This document shows, piece by piece, positions 51,566 through 60,964 of a stretch of 64,000 nt of DNA (positions are counted from its first letter, which is position 1; each line of letters starts with the position of its first letter). The notes beneath the pieces are model-generated. The model did no database searches and was not told the DNA's origin. It saw only the letters and a list, made by a program, of their open reading frames with translations. Position numbers and translations under genes: made by a program. Source of the DNA: Photobacterium sanguinicancri (lineage in GTDB: Bacteria > Pseudomonadota > Gammaproteobacteria > Enterobacterales > Vibrionaceae); assembly GCF_024346675.1 (NCBI RefSeq), contig NZ_AP024850.1:372001-436000 (forward strand). The letters are read 5' to 3'.

Positions 51566-54229
51566 ATGTCTGAAGTCATGAAGAATGACGTTGACGCACT
51601 TGAAACTCAAGAGTGGCTAGAAGCTCTTGAATCAGTCGTTCGTGAAGAAGGTGTAGAACGTGCACAGTACCTGCTAGAGCAAGTACTAGATAAAGCACGT
51701 TTAGATGGCGTAGATATGGCTACAGGCGTAACTACCAACTACATCAATACGATTCCAGCAGCACAAGAACCTGCATACCCAGGTGACACAACACTTGAGC
51801 GTCGTATTCGTTCCATCATCCGTTGGAACGCAATCATGATCGTACTACGTGCCTCTAAGAAAGATTTAGACCTAGGTGGCCACATGGCTTCTTACCAGTC
51901 TGCTTCTGCATTCTACGAAGTATGTTTCAACCACTTCTTCCGTGCACCAAACGAAGTAGATGGCGGCGATTTAGTTTACTACCAGGGCCACATCTCTCCA
52001 GGTATCTATTCTCGCGCATTTGTTGAAGGTCGTCTAACTGAAGAGCAGCTAGATAACTTCCGTCAAGAAGTTGATGGTAAAGGTATCCCTTCATACCCAC
52101 ACCCTAAACTGATGCCTGAATTCTGGCAGTTCCCAACAGTATCTATGGGTCTTGGCCCTATCTCTGCTATTTATCAAGCACGTTTCCTTAAGTACCTTAA
52201 CGGTCGTGGCTTGAAAGATACCTCTGCGCAACGTGTTTACGCGTTCCTAGGTGATGGCGAGATGGATGAGCCAGAATCACGCGGTGCGATCTCTTTCGCT
52301 GCACGTGAGAAGCTAGACAACCTATGTTTCCTAATCAACTGTAACCTACAACGTCTTGATGGCCCTGTAATGGGTAACGGCAAGATCATTCAAGAGCTTG
52401 AAGGCCTATTTAAAGGTGCTGGCTGGAATGTGGTTAAAGTGGTTTGGGGCAACAACTGGGATGCACTACTAGCGAAAGACACTACTGGTAAGCTTCTTCA
52501 GCTAATGAACGAAACTATCGATGGTGACTACCAGACATTCAAATCTAAAGACGGTGCTTACGTACGTGAGAACTTCTTTGGCAAGTACCCAGAAACAGCT
52601 GCACTAGTTGCAGACATGACTGATGACGAAATCTTCGCGCTTAAGCGTGGTGGTCACGAGTCTTCTAAGCTGTTTGCTGCGTTCAACAACGCACAAGAAA
52701 CTGGCGGCAAGCCAACTGTGATCCTAGCTAAAACTGTTAAAGGTTACGGCATGGGTGATGCAGCGGAAGGTAAAAACATTGCTCACGGTGTGAAGAAAAT
52801 GGACATGACTCATGTTCAACACCTGCGCGATCGTCTAGGCCTACAAGACATTCTATCTGATGAAGATATGAAGTCTCTTCCATACTTGAAGTTGGAAGAA
52901 GGTTCTGCAGAGTACAACTACCTGCACGCTCGTCGTAATGCTCTACACGGTTACACGCCTAAGCGTCTTCCTAAATTTACGCAAGAGTTCAAAGTGCCTG
53001 AGCTAGATGCATTTGCTCCGCTACTTGGCGAGCAGAAGCGTGATATCTCTACCACAATGGCTTACGTACGTACGCTAAACATCCTTCTTAAAGATAAGAA
53101 TATTGGTAAGAACATTGTTCCTATCATTTGTGATGAAGCACGTACATTCGGTATGGAAGGTCTATTCCGTCAGGTTGGTATCTACAACCCACACGGTCAA
53201 GAATACACACCAGAAGACCGCGGCGTAGTGTCTTACTACAAAGAAGCGACTTCAGGTCAGGTTCTGCAAGAAGGTATCAACGAACTAGGTTCAATGGCAT
53301 CTTGGGTTGCTGCAGCAACGTCTTACAGCACCAATGATCTACCAATGATCCCATTCTACATCTACTACTCAATGTTCGGTTTCCAACGTGTTGGCGACAT
53401 GGCATGGCTAGCAGGTGACCAACAAGCACGTGGCTTCCTATTGGGTGCTACTGCTGGTCGTACAACGTTGAATGGTGAAGGTCTACAACATGAAGATGGT
53501 CATTCTCATGTTCTAGCGAACACAATTCCAAACTGTATCTCTTACGACCCAACGTTTGCTTACGAGCTAGCGGTTATCATGCAAGACGGTATCCGTCGCA
53601 TGTACGGTGAGAACCAAGAGAACGTTTACTACTACCTAACAGTAATGAACGAAAACTACGCAATGCCAGCAATGCCAGAAGGCGCTGAAGAAGGCATCCG
53701 TAAGGGTATCTACAAGCTAGAATCTTACGCAGGCGATAAGAAAGTTCAGCTAATGAGCTCTGGTACTATCATGAATGAAGTACGTAAAGCAGCTCAAATC
53801 CTAAGCGACGACTACGGTGTTGCATCTGACGTTTACTCTGTAACTTCATTCAATGAACTTACTCGTGACGGCCAAGATGCTGAGCGTTACAACATGCTGC
53901 ACCCAGAAGCTGATAAGAAAGTACCTTACATCACAACTGCGATGGGTACTGAGCCAGCAATCGCTGCGACGGATTACATGAAGAACTACGCAGAGCAAGT
54001 ACGTGCATTCATGCCGTCTGAGTCTTTCAAAGTTCTTGGTACTGATGGTTTCGGTCGTTCTGACAGCCGTGAGAACCTACGTCGTCACTTCGAAGTTAAC
54101 GCAGGCTACGTAGTAGTTGCTGCACTGACTGAACTGGCTAACCGTGGTGATATTGAAAAATCAGTTGTTGCACAAGCAATTGCTAAATTCAACATCGACG
54201 CTGACAAGATCAACCCGCTATACGCGTAA
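51566..54229 (+). CDS. aceE: AceE, pyruvate dehydrogenase E1 component
   Basis: Thiamine-diphosphate-dependent E1 subunit that decarboxylates pyruvate and acetylates the lipoyl groups of AceF. 887 aa, identical in length to the E. coli protein; homodimeric-type E1. The ThDP-binding motif GDGEMDE is at residues 229-235, and the HGVKKMD loop and DEARTFGMEGLFRQVGIY region are conserved. Codon use is strongly biased as in the ribosomal genes, indicating high expression. AGGA ribosome-binding site; aceF starts 13 bp after the stop. Confidence 0.98.
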   Translation: MSEVMKNDVDALETQEWLEALESVVREEGVERAQYLLEQVLDKARLDGVDMATGVTTNYINTIPAAQEPAYPGDTTLERRIRSIIRWNAIMIVLRASKKDLDLGGHMASYQSASAFYEVCFNHFFRAPNEVDGGDLVYYQGHISPGIYSRAFVEGRLTEEQLDNFRQEVDGKGIPSYPHPKLMPEFWQFPTVSMGLGPISAIYQARFLKYLNGRGLKDTSAQRVYAFLGDGEMDEPESRGAISFAAREKLDNLCFLINCNLQRLDGPVMGNGKIIQELEGLFKGAGWNVVKVVWGNNWDALLAKDTTGKLLQLMNETIDGDYQTFKSKDGAYVRENFFGKYPETAALVADMTDDEIFALKRGGHESSKLFAAFNNAQETGGKPTVILAKTVKGYGMGDAAEGKNIAHGVKKMDMTHVQHLRDRLGLQDILSDEDMKSLPYLKLEEGSAEYNYLHARRNALHGYTPKRLPKFTQEFKVPELDAFAPLLGEQKRDISTTMAYVRTLNILLKDKNIGKNIVPIICDEARTFGMEGLFRQVGIYNPHGQEYTPEDRGVVSYYKEATSGQVLQEGINELGSMASWVAAATSYSTNDLPMIPFYIYYSMFGFQRVGDMAWLAGDQQARGFLLGATAGRTTLNGEGLQHEDGHSHVLANTIPNCISYDPTFAYELAVIMQDGIRRMYGENQENVYYYLTVMNENYAMPAMPEGAEEGIRKGIYKLESYAGDKKVQLMSSGTIMNEVRKAAQILSDDYGVASDVYSVTSFNELTRDGQDAERYNMLHPEADKKVPYITTAMGTEPAIAATDYMKNYAEQVRAFMPSESFKVLGTDGFGRSDSRENLRRHFEVNAGYVVVAALTELANRGDIEKSVVAQAIAKFNIDADKINPLYA

Positions 54230-54242
54230 GAGGCAATAAAAC

Positions 54243-55076
54243 ATGGCAATCGAAATTAATGTACCTGACATTGGTGCGGATGAGGTTGAAGTAACTGAGA
54301 TTCTTGTTAGCGTTGGCGACAAGGTTGAAGAAGAGCAATCTCTGATCACTGTAGAAGGCGACAAGGCTTCTATGGAAGTACCAGCCTCTCAGGCGGGTAT
54401 CGTTAAAGAAATCAAAATCGCAGAAGGCGACTCGGTTTCTACTGGCTCTCTTATCATGATCTTTGAAGCTGAAGGCGCAGCGGCACCAGCTCCTGTAGCT
54501 GAAGCGGCGGCACCTGTTGCAGCTCCAGTAGCGGCAGCAGCAGCTGAACTGAAAGAAGTTCATGTACCGGATATCGGTGGCGACGAAGTAGAAGTTACTG
54601 AAATCATGGTAGCTATCGGCGACAGCATCGAAGAAGAGCAATCTCTTCTTACGGTTGAAGGCGATAAAGCATCAATGGAAGTACCGGCACCTTTCGCTGG
54701 TGTTCTAAAAGAAATTAAAATTGCAGCGGGCGACAAAGTATCTACTGGTTCTCTAGTCATGATCTTTGAAGTTGCTGGCTCTGGTGCACCTGTTGCTCCA
54801 GCAGCAGTTGAAGCGCCAGTCGCGGCAGCTCCAGCAGCATCTGCAGCAAAAGAAGTTAACGTACCAGACATCGGCGGTGATGAAGTAGAAGTTACTGAAA
54901 TCATGGTTGCTGTTGGCGATACAGTGGAAGAAGAGCAATCTCTTATCACTGTTGAAGGTGACAAAGCTTCTATGGAAGTTCCAGCACCATTCGCAGGTAC
55001 AATTAAAGAAATCAAGATTGCAGCTGGCGACAAAGTGTCTACTGGCTCACTAATCATGGTCTTTGAAGTTGCGGGC
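54243..55076 (+). repeat. Three near-identical lipoyl-domain repeats within aceF
   Basis: Three copies of about 230 bp begin at 54243, 54549 and 54849. Copies two and three share long identical protein stretches (for example [14 protein letters not shown] and [15 protein letters not shown]), and copy one differs more (ASQAG in place of APFAG). The linkers are Ala/Pro tandem sequence. Copy number is open to change by recombination. Confidence 0.9.
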
Positions 55077-56123
55077 GCAGCACCTGCTCCAGTTGCAGCA
55101 GCATCTGCTCCGGCAGCAGCTCCAGCTCCTGCGGCGGCACCTGCGAAAGCAGCGGCAGCACCAGCAGCAACGGGCGAGTTCGAAGCAAACAACGAGTACA
55201 CACACGCGTCTCCAGTTGTTCGTCGTCTTGCACGTGAATTCGGTGTAAACCTTGCGAAAGTTAAAGGTACTGGCCGTAAGAACCGCATCCAAAAAGAAGA
55301 TGTTCAAAACTTCGTTAAAGAAGCACTTAAGCGTCTTGAGTCTGGTGCAGCTGCAGCAGGCAATGGCGACGGTTCTGCACTTGGTCTACTACCATGGCCA
55401 AAAGTTGATTTCAGCAAGTTTGGTGAAACTGAACTTCAGAAACTGTCTCGTATCAAGAAGATCTCTGGCGCTAACCTGCACCGTAACTGGGTAATGATCC
55501 CGCACGTTACACAGTGGGATAATGCAGATATCACAGCGTTAGAAGCATTCCGTAAAGAGCAGAATGCAATCGAAGCGAAGAAAGATACTGGCATGAAGAT
55601 CACACCACTTGTGTTCATCATGAAAGCGGTTGCTAAAGCACTAGAAGCATTCCCAGCGTTTAACTCTTCTCTTTCTGATGACGGTGAAAACCTAATCCTT
55701 AAGAAATACGTGAACGTAGGTATCGCTGTTGATACGCCAAACGGCCTAGTTGTTCCTGTCTTTAAAGACGTGAACAAAAAAGGTATTTACGAGCTTTCTG
55801 AAGAGCTAATGGCTATTTCTAAGAAAGCACGTTCTGGCAAGCTAACAGCATCTGATATGCAAGGTGGCTGTTTCACTATCTCTAGCCTTGGTGGCTTAGG
55901 TGGTACTGCGTTCACGCCAATCGTGAATGCACCAGAAGTGGGTATCTTAGGTGTATCTAAGTCTGAAATGAAACCAGTATGGAATGGCAAGGATTTCGAA
56001 CCTCGCCTAATGCTTCCTCTATCACTATCTTACGATCACCGTGTGATCGATGGTGCTGAAGGTGCACGTTTCATTACTTACCTAAATGGCTGTCTATCAG
56101 ATATCCGCCGTTTAGTGCTTTAA
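54243..56123 (+). CDS. aceF: AceF, dihydrolipoamide acetyltransferase (E2), three lipoyl domains
   Basis: Core of the pyruvate dehydrogenase complex; transfers the acetyl group to CoA. 626 aa: three lipoyl domains (residues about 1-75, 103-178, 203-280) with lipoylated Lys41, Lys142 and Lys241 in GDKAS motifs, joined by Ala/Pro-rich swinging linkers; a peripheral-subunit-binding domain (about 328-362, [12 protein letters not shown]); and a catalytic domain ending with His599 and Asp603 in the HRVIDG motif. Co-transcribed with aceE. Confidence 0.98.
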   Translation: MAIEINVPDIGADEVEVTEILVSVGDKVEEEQSLITVEGDKASMEVPASQAGIVKEIKIAEGDSVSTGSLIMIFEAEGAAAPAPVAEAAAPVAAPVAAAAAELKEVHVPDIGGDEVEVTEIMVAIGDSIEEEQSLLTVEGDKASMEVPAPFAGVLKEIKIAAGDKVSTGSLVMIFEVAGSGAPVAPAAVEAPVAAAPAASAAKEVNVPDIGGDEVEVTEIMVAVGDTVEEEQSLITVEGDKASMEVPAPFAGTIKEIKIAAGDKVSTGSLIMVFEVAGAAPAPVAAASAPAAAPAPAAAPAKAAAAPAATGEFEANNEYTHASPVVRRLAREFGVNLAKVKGTGRKNRIQKEDVQNFVKEALKRLESGAAAAGNGDGSALGLLPWPKVDFSKFGETELQKLSRIKKISGANLHRNWVMIPHVTQWDNADITALEAFRKEQNAIEAKKDTGMKITPLVFIMKAVAKALEAFPAFNSSLSDDGENLILKKYVNVGIAVDTPNGLVVPVFKDVNKKGIYELSEELMAISKKARSGKLTASDMQGGCFTISSLGGLGGTAFTPIVNAPEVGILGVSKSEMKPVWNGKDFEPRLMLPLSLSYDHRVIDGAEGARFITYLNGCLSDIRRLVL

Positions 56124-56139
56124 GGTTTCAATCGCAACG

Positions 56140-56165
56140 TCCATGCCTGTAATGACAGGCATGGA
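56140..56165 (+). terminator. Hairpin after aceF (possible terminator or processing site)
   Basis: TCCATGCCTGT and ACAGGCATGGA form a perfect 11-bp stem around AATG, 17 bp after the aceF stop. The following sequence (ATTGTTGTG) is only moderately T-rich, so termination may be partial. Confidence 0.55.
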
Positions 56166-56194
56166 ATTGTTGTGCAGCTCACAGGCTATGGCAA

Positions 56195-56249
56195 TTTACT
56201 TTTCAGTTTGTTAACACCTCTGTAAACTTGTTGGCTAACTGAAAGTAAA
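56195..56249 (+). promoter_or_regulatory. Long inverted repeat upstream of lpdA
   Basis: TTTACTTTTCAGTT (56195-56208) and AACTGAAAGTAAA (56237-56249) pair over 13 bp with one bulged T, with a 28-nt centre. It ends 57 bp before the lpdA start, where the lpdA promoter must lie. Its function is unknown to me. Confidence 0.55.
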
Positions 56250-56306
56250 AGTAGAACATAAAAGAACATCGCCTGTTAGGGATATAAGACTTACAACGAG
56301 GTCATG

Positions 56307-57734
56307 ATGAGTAAAGAAATTAAAGCTCAAGTAGTGGTATTGGGTTCAGGCCCTGCTGGTTACTCTGCTGCGTTTCGCTGCGCAGATTTAGGTCTGGACA
56401 CAGTCCTAATCGAAAAATTCAACACCCTAGGTGGTGTATGTCTGAACGTGGGTTGTATCCCATCTAAAGCTCTACTTCACGTAGCAAAAGTTATCGAAGA
56501 AGCTAAAGCAATGGCTGAACACGGTGTTGTTTTCGGTGAGCCTCAGACTGATATCAACAAAATCCGCCTTTGGAAAGACAAAGTAATTACCCAGCTAACT
56601 GGCGGTCTTGGCGGTATGGCTAAGATGCGTAAAGTTAACATCGTTAACGGTTACGGTAAATTTACTGGTCCTAATACGATTGTTGTGGAAGGCGCAGAAG
56701 GTCAAACGACTGTAAACTTCGACAACGCAATCATCGCTGCTGGTTCTCGTCCTATCGAGCTTCCGTTTATTCCGCATGAAGACCCACGTATCTGGGATTC
56801 AACTGACGCGCTTGAACTGAAAGAAGTACCAGAGAAGCTACTTGTTATGGGTGGCGGTATCATCGGCCTAGAAATGGGTACGGTTTACCACTCGCTGGGT
56901 TCTCAGATCGACGTTGTTGAAATGTTTGATCAAGTGATCCCTGCTGCAGATAAAGACATCATCAAAGTCTTCACTAAACGCATCAAGAAGAAATTCAACC
57001 TGATGCTAGAGACTAAAGTAACCGCTGTTGAAGCGAAAGAAGATGGTATCTACGTTTCAATGGAAGGCAAAAAAGCACCTGCTGAGCCTGTACGTTACGA
57101 TGCAGTTCTTGTTGCTATCGGTCGTGTGCCAAACGGTAAACTTCTTGACGCTGAAAAAGCGGGCCTTGAAGTTGACGAGCGTGGCTTCATCAACGTTGAT
57201 AAGCAAATGCGTACTAACGTACCGCACATTCATGCTATCGGTGATATCGTTGGTCAACCAATGCTTGCTCACAAAGGTGTGCATGAAGGTCACGTAGCGG
57301 CTGAAGTTATTTCTGGTAAGAAGCACTACTTCGATCCTAAAGTAATTCCTTCAATTGCCTACACTGAGCCAGAAGTTGCGTGGGTTGGTAAGACTGAGAA
57401 AGAAGCGAAAGCTGAAGGTCTAAACTACGAAGTGGCGACTTTCCCTTGGGCTGCTTCTGGTCGTGCAATCGCATCTGATTGTGCTGACGGTATGACGAAG
57501 ATGATCTTCGACAAAGACACGCACCGTGTTATCGGTGGTGCTATCGTTGGTACTAACGGTGGTGAGCTACTAGGTGAAATCGGTCTAGCGATCGAGATGG
57601 GTTGTGATGCAGAAGATATCGCACTAACAATCCACGCGCACCCAACGCTACACGAATCAATCGGTCTAGCGGCTGAAGTATTTGAAGGCTCAATCACTGA
57701 CCTTCCAAATGCAAAAGCAGTAAAGCGTAAGTAA
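56307..57734 (+). CDS. lpdA: LpdA, dihydrolipoamide dehydrogenase (E3)
   Basis: FAD flavoprotein that reoxidises dihydrolipoamide in pyruvate and 2-oxoglutarate dehydrogenase and the glycine cleavage system. 475 aa; FAD-binding GSGPAGYSAA near the N-terminus, redox-active Cys45 and Cys50 in GGVCLNVGCIPSK, NAD-binding GGGIIGLEMG, and the dimer-interface HAHPTLHES with the catalytic histidine. The second of two adjacent ATGs is preferred (GAGG five bases before it; matches the E. coli start). Separated from aceF by 180 bp with its own regulatory region. Confidence 0.97.
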   Translation: MSKEIKAQVVVLGSGPAGYSAAFRCADLGLDTVLIEKFNTLGGVCLNVGCIPSKALLHVAKVIEEAKAMAEHGVVFGEPQTDINKIRLWKDKVITQLTGGLGGMAKMRKVNIVNGYGKFTGPNTIVVEGAEGQTTVNFDNAIIAAGSRPIELPFIPHEDPRIWDSTDALELKEVPEKLLVMGGGIIGLEMGTVYHSLGSQIDVVEMFDQVIPAADKDIIKVFTKRIKKKFNLMLETKVTAVEAKEDGIYVSMEGKKAPAEPVRYDAVLVAIGRVPNGKLLDAEKAGLEVDERGFINVDKQMRTNVPHIHAIGDIVGQPMLAHKGVHEGHVAAEVISGKKHYFDPKVIPSIAYTEPEVAWVGKTEKEAKAEGLNYEVATFPWAASGRAIASDCADGMTKMIFDKDTHRVIGGAIVGTNGGELLGEIGLAIEMGCDAEDIALTIHAHPTLHESIGLAAEVFEGSITDLPNAKAVKRK

Positions 57735-57759
57735 TTACCTCGCTGTTTATTGAATAAGA

Positions 57760-57797
57760 AAAAAGCGCCCCTTTAATGAAGAGGGCGCTTTTTTTGT
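57760..57797. terminator. Bidirectional terminator between lpdA and aphA
   Basis: AAAAAGCGCCC and GGGCGCTTTTT form an 11-bp stem with a 12-nt loop (which can pair further), with T-runs on both strands. Confidence 0.92.
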
Positions 57798-57859
57798 ATC
57801 TGATGCTTAGTCCTAAATATGCTTTAACTAGCAAAAATATTCAGTTACTTAGATAGATA

Positions 57860-58573
57860 TTAGTACTGTGAGTCTTTAACGATCTTCTCACCATAGATGC
57901 CGTTTTGCGGTACTGGTTTGTAGCTAGAAGCCGAGTTACGCATGATACGGATCCCTTCAGCGCCTGCATTACGTGCTGAAATCACATCACCGTCTGAATC
58001 GCCGTAGTACATCTTAATGTTGTTGGCTTTAATGTACTTGGTCTTGGTGTATTCGGTTTTGCTTGAACCTGCAAAGATCACCTTATTCATTTTCTCAATG
58101 CCAAATGTATCTTTTAGGTATTGAGTTGAAATTTCACACTTAGAGCCTGTACGGCCAGTGATGAAGAAAATGCTATCACCGCGTTTTTGGTGCATGGTGA
58201 TCAGCTTCTGGCCCACTTCTTTAGGTAGACTGAATTTTTCCCATTCACAGTTCATTTTGTCCCAAAATTGCTGAGATTTTAGGTAGCTGTAACCATTCGG
58301 CGAGAATTGTTGCTGACCACGGTAAAAGCCTGGTGAGCTAAAAAGAACAGTATCATCAATATCAAAGCCGACGGCCATAGGCGGCTTGCCTTCAAGGCTT
58401 TTGGCGATATCTTCAACTGATACCCAATGAAGCTGTGCAGGTTCACCCTGCTGCATGATTTGAACTGAGCTAAAGCCTGCTTCGGTACCCGGTAATTTAG
58501 GGTCGGCAAACGCTGAACCTGATGCGAAAGCACAGGCGAGTAGGGAAGAGACGGCAATTGTAGTGAGTTTCAT
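57860..58573 (-). CDS. aphA: AphA, class B nonspecific acid phosphatase
   Basis: Periplasmic HAD-superfamily phosphatase that dephosphorylates nucleotides and sugar phosphates. 237 aa: a Sec signal peptide (cleavage after AFA, about residue 23), the catalytic motif FDIDDTVLFSS with Asp71 and Asp73, FITGRTGSK, and the YGDSDGDV metal-binding motif. Stands alone between lpdA and the chemoreceptor genes. Confidence 0.95.
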   Translation of the reverse strand: MKLTTIAVSSLLACAFASGSAFADPKLPGTEAGFSSVQIMQQGEPAQLHWVSVEDIAKSLEGKPPMAVGFDIDDTVLFSSPGFYRGQQQFSPNGYSYLKSQQFWDKMNCEWEKFSLPKEVGQKLITMHQKRGDSIFFITGRTGSKCEISTQYLKDTFGIEKMNKVIFAGSSKTEYTKTKYIKANNIKMYYGDSDGDVISARNAGAEGIRIMRNSASSYKPVPQNGIYGEKIVKDSQY

Positions 58574-58768
58574 TGTTTTGTTTTTTAGTTATTGATCAAA
58601 TTGAGATGTAAAACTACCCCTCTGTGACACATTAAAATCTAGCGAGAGTCACAAAATACTAACTGCGTAGCATAATGTTATTTTACCGTTTTCGTCTATT
58701 GACAGTCTTTGTTACCGACAAAGGTGTGATTCGTAATGAGTTGTTGTCCATTAATCAAGACGATAAAA
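58574..58768. other. Gap between aphA and the first chemoreceptor gene
   Basis: AT-rich region with no coding signal. It must carry the aphA promoter (minus strand). I saw no complete CRP or PhoB box; TGTGA and TCACA half sites occur 26 bp apart, too far for a CRP site. Confidence 0.4.
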
Positions 58769-58790
58769 AGGAGAGCCGAAGCTCTCCTGT
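58760..58790 (-). terminator. Terminator of the 58.8-60.8 kb chemoreceptor gene
   Basis: On the minus strand AGGAGAGC and GCTCTCCT pair around TTCG, followed by TTTTTATCG. Confidence 0.88.
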
Positions 58791-58818
58791 TATTTGCATT
58801 GTCGTATTCAGGCTAATG

Positions 58819-60750
58819 CTACAGCTTGAAGGTGCCCACCATGCTGTCTAGGCGTTGTGATAGAGCACGTAGCTCTTGGCTGGAATCGGCCAGTAGCGCC
58901 GCTGTTTCTGCGGTACGTTGGGTGGTGTCGTTGATCTCTTCAATGTTGCAATTGATGTCATTAACCACAGTTGATTGTTCCTCGGTTGCGGTAGCAACTT
59001 GGGTATTCATATCTGAAATCAGTGAAATACGATCAGCAATGGACACGAGTGCTGCCGATGCCTCATCAGCAGAAGAGACGCCATCAGACGTTAGCTGACG
59101 GCTTTGTTGCATCGCGCCAACCGCATTACTTGCTTCCTCTTGTAAGCGATTAATCATCGACTGAATTTCATTGGTTGAATCTGAAGTACGGCTGGCTAAG
59201 TTACGCACTTCATCGGCAACCACGGCAAAACCACGGCCTTGTTCACCTGCACGCGCCGCTTCAATTGCAGCATTCAGTGCTAATAAATTGGTTTGCTCTG
59301 AAATGCCCCGAATTGTGTCGAGAATACTACCAATTGCTTGGGTGTTATTGGCTAATGAGCCAATAACATCACTGACATTAGCGACATCATTCGACAGTTG
59401 ATTGATGGTATTACGTGCCTGACCCACCACTGTTTGACCGTTCTGAGTTTCACTTTCGGCATTTTGGGCGGCATCCGCAGCTTGCGCGGCATTGCCTGCA
59501 ATTTCGTTGACGGTTGCTCCCATTTGATTAATGGCAGTCACCACTTGGATAGTGCGGTCACGCTGGCTGTGGCTATTGTCGAGTGTCAGTTGTGCTTGTG
59601 AAGCGACAGCTTCTGCTGCACTACGCAATGCGTTACCTGTTTCTGCGACTTCGCGTACGGAAAGGTGAATCTTACTGATAAAGCCATTAAAGCCTTGTGA
59701 TAGTTGAGCAATCTCGTCTTTACCTTCAACGTCAATTCGATGGCGTAAATCGCCTTCACCTTCTCCTAAGTCTTTAAAGGTGGCTGCAAGGTTAGATATT
59801 GGTCGAGTAATTGAGTTAGCCAGCCAAAGTGCGACAAGGGCAAACAGTGCTGCGATCACTAATGTCCATATCATGATCTGCTGGGTGGCTTTATCGAGTT
59901 CGGAGAAAATCTCTTGGTGTGGTACTTCAGCAACCACAAACCAATCCATTGAGGGAATGTAGCTGGTGGCGATAAGAATTTCTTTTCCGTCGCGGTCGAC
60001 AGTCGCAAAGTTAAAATCAGTTTTATTGAGGAGCTGCTGACTCGCGCTGGCAGAATATTCAGATTGAAGTGTGGCTTTGCCTAATTTTTGGGTGTTTTTA
60101 TGTAGGCGGAACGTACCTTGATTATCAACAAGGTAGATAAATCCTGTTTGCTCAAGGGTAAATTGGTTGATGAAGCTCACCATGCCGTTCATCGATTTTG
60201 ATAAACCCGCAAGGCTACGTCCGTGTGGGCGCTGGTAGTTGAGGAACAGTTTTACTTCACCACTGTCTTCACGGTACACACTTAATGATTTTTCCTGACC
60301 ACTCGCAACCAGCTTAGTAAACCAACCATTTTCACGGTGTTGACGAGACTCAGTGAAGCTATCCATCCAGTAAGTACCGGTATGGCGGTTAGCGATAGAG
60401 GCATCAATCAATTGGTATTGCTGCTTAACGGCTTTGAGCTCATCGAGAATCACTGTGTCCTGATTAACGCTCAGATCTTGGTTTGCGATAGGGTTAGGTT
60501 GGATTTTTTCAGTGAGTAGACGGCTATTACCAAGCTGTTCTGCTGCCGCTAATAAGATCGAAATTTCTTTATCTATGCTGCGATTAAATTGCATCAAGGT
60601 TGCAGGAAGCTCGGATTTAAGCAATCGCTGTTCAATCACATGATGTGCTTGGCGTTGGCTAACAAAACCCACTAATGAGGTAGAGATTAAAATGGCAAAA
60701 ATAAAGCTAAACGCTAACTTTTGCTTGATGGTTAACTGCTTAATATTCAT
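58819..60750 (-). CDS. Methyl-accepting chemotaxis protein (first of tandem pair)
   Basis: Transmembrane chemoreceptor that signals through CheA/CheW. 643 aa: transmembrane helix 1 (about residues 11-30), a Cache-type periplasmic sensor (about 32-285), transmembrane helix 2 ([20 protein letters not shown]), a HAMP domain ([21 protein letters not shown]), and a long cytoplasmic four-helix signalling domain with the hairpin tip [19 protein letters not shown]. No C-terminal NWETF-like pentapeptide; it ends GTFKL. Start placed at 60750; the frame is open nine codons further. Ligand unknown. Confidence 0.94.
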   Translation of the reverse strand: MNIKQLTIKQKLAFSFIFAILISTSLVGFVSQRQAHHVIEQRLLKSELPATLMQFNRSIDKEISILLAAAEQLGNSRLLTEKIQPNPIANQDLSVNQDTVILDELKAVKQQYQLIDASIANRHTGTYWMDSFTESRQHRENGWFTKLVASGQEKSLSVYREDSGEVKLFLNYQRPHGRSLAGLSKSMNGMVSFINQFTLEQTGFIYLVDNQGTFRLHKNTQKLGKATLQSEYSASASQQLLNKTDFNFATVDRDGKEILIATSYIPSMDWFVVAEVPHQEIFSELDKATQQIMIWTLVIAALFALVALWLANSITRPISNLAATFKDLGEGEGDLRHRIDVEGKDEIAQLSQGFNGFISKIHLSVREVAETGNALRSAAEAVASQAQLTLDNSHSQRDRTIQVVTAINQMGATVNEIAGNAAQAADAAQNAESETQNGQTVVGQARNTINQLSNDVANVSDVIGSLANNTQAIGSILDTIRGISEQTNLLALNAAIEAARAGEQGRGFAVVADEVRNLASRTSDSTNEIQSMINRLQEEASNAVGAMQQSRQLTSDGVSSADEASAALVSIADRISLISDMNTQVATATEEQSTVVNDINCNIEEINDTTQRTAETAALLADSSQELRALSQRLDSMVGTFKL

Positions 60751-60912
60751 TTGGTATGTTATTAGGATAGTGAGCAATTGCCATACATCATGTACCGACG
60801 TTTACCCTTGTTGAACGAGATGCTTCCTGCGTGACTGAGTTATATTCTGCTGAGTTAATTAATAGAACTGGTCTAGTTGCAATTTATTGCTTTTTTGGTT
60901 TGCCAGAGGCTA

Positions 60913-60939
60913 AAAAGGGAAAGCCGAAGCTTTCCCTTT
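60913..60939 (-). terminator. Terminator of the 61-62.9 kb chemoreceptor gene
   Basis: AAAGGGAAAGC and GCTTTCCCTTT form an 11-bp stem around a TTCG-type tetraloop (minus strand), followed by TTTTTAG. The two chemoreceptor genes therefore seem to be separate transcripts. Confidence 0.88.
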
Positions 60940-60964
60940 ACGTATTGTGTTACCGCGTTATCGC

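Noticed and set aside
54560..55288. 242-codon open frame antisense to aceF
   Set aside because: Product is Ala/Ser/Pro-rich because it mirrors the aceF lipoyl repeats and linkers; no start signal or homology.
56210..56240. ArcA-type repeats before lpdA (GTTAAC, TGTAAAC, GCTAAC)
   Set aside because: The units are 12 bp apart rather than the roughly 11 bp of ArcA sites and only partly match.
58574..58768. CRP site before aphA
   Set aside because: TGTGA and TCACA half sites are about 26 bp apart, incompatible with a CRP dyad.
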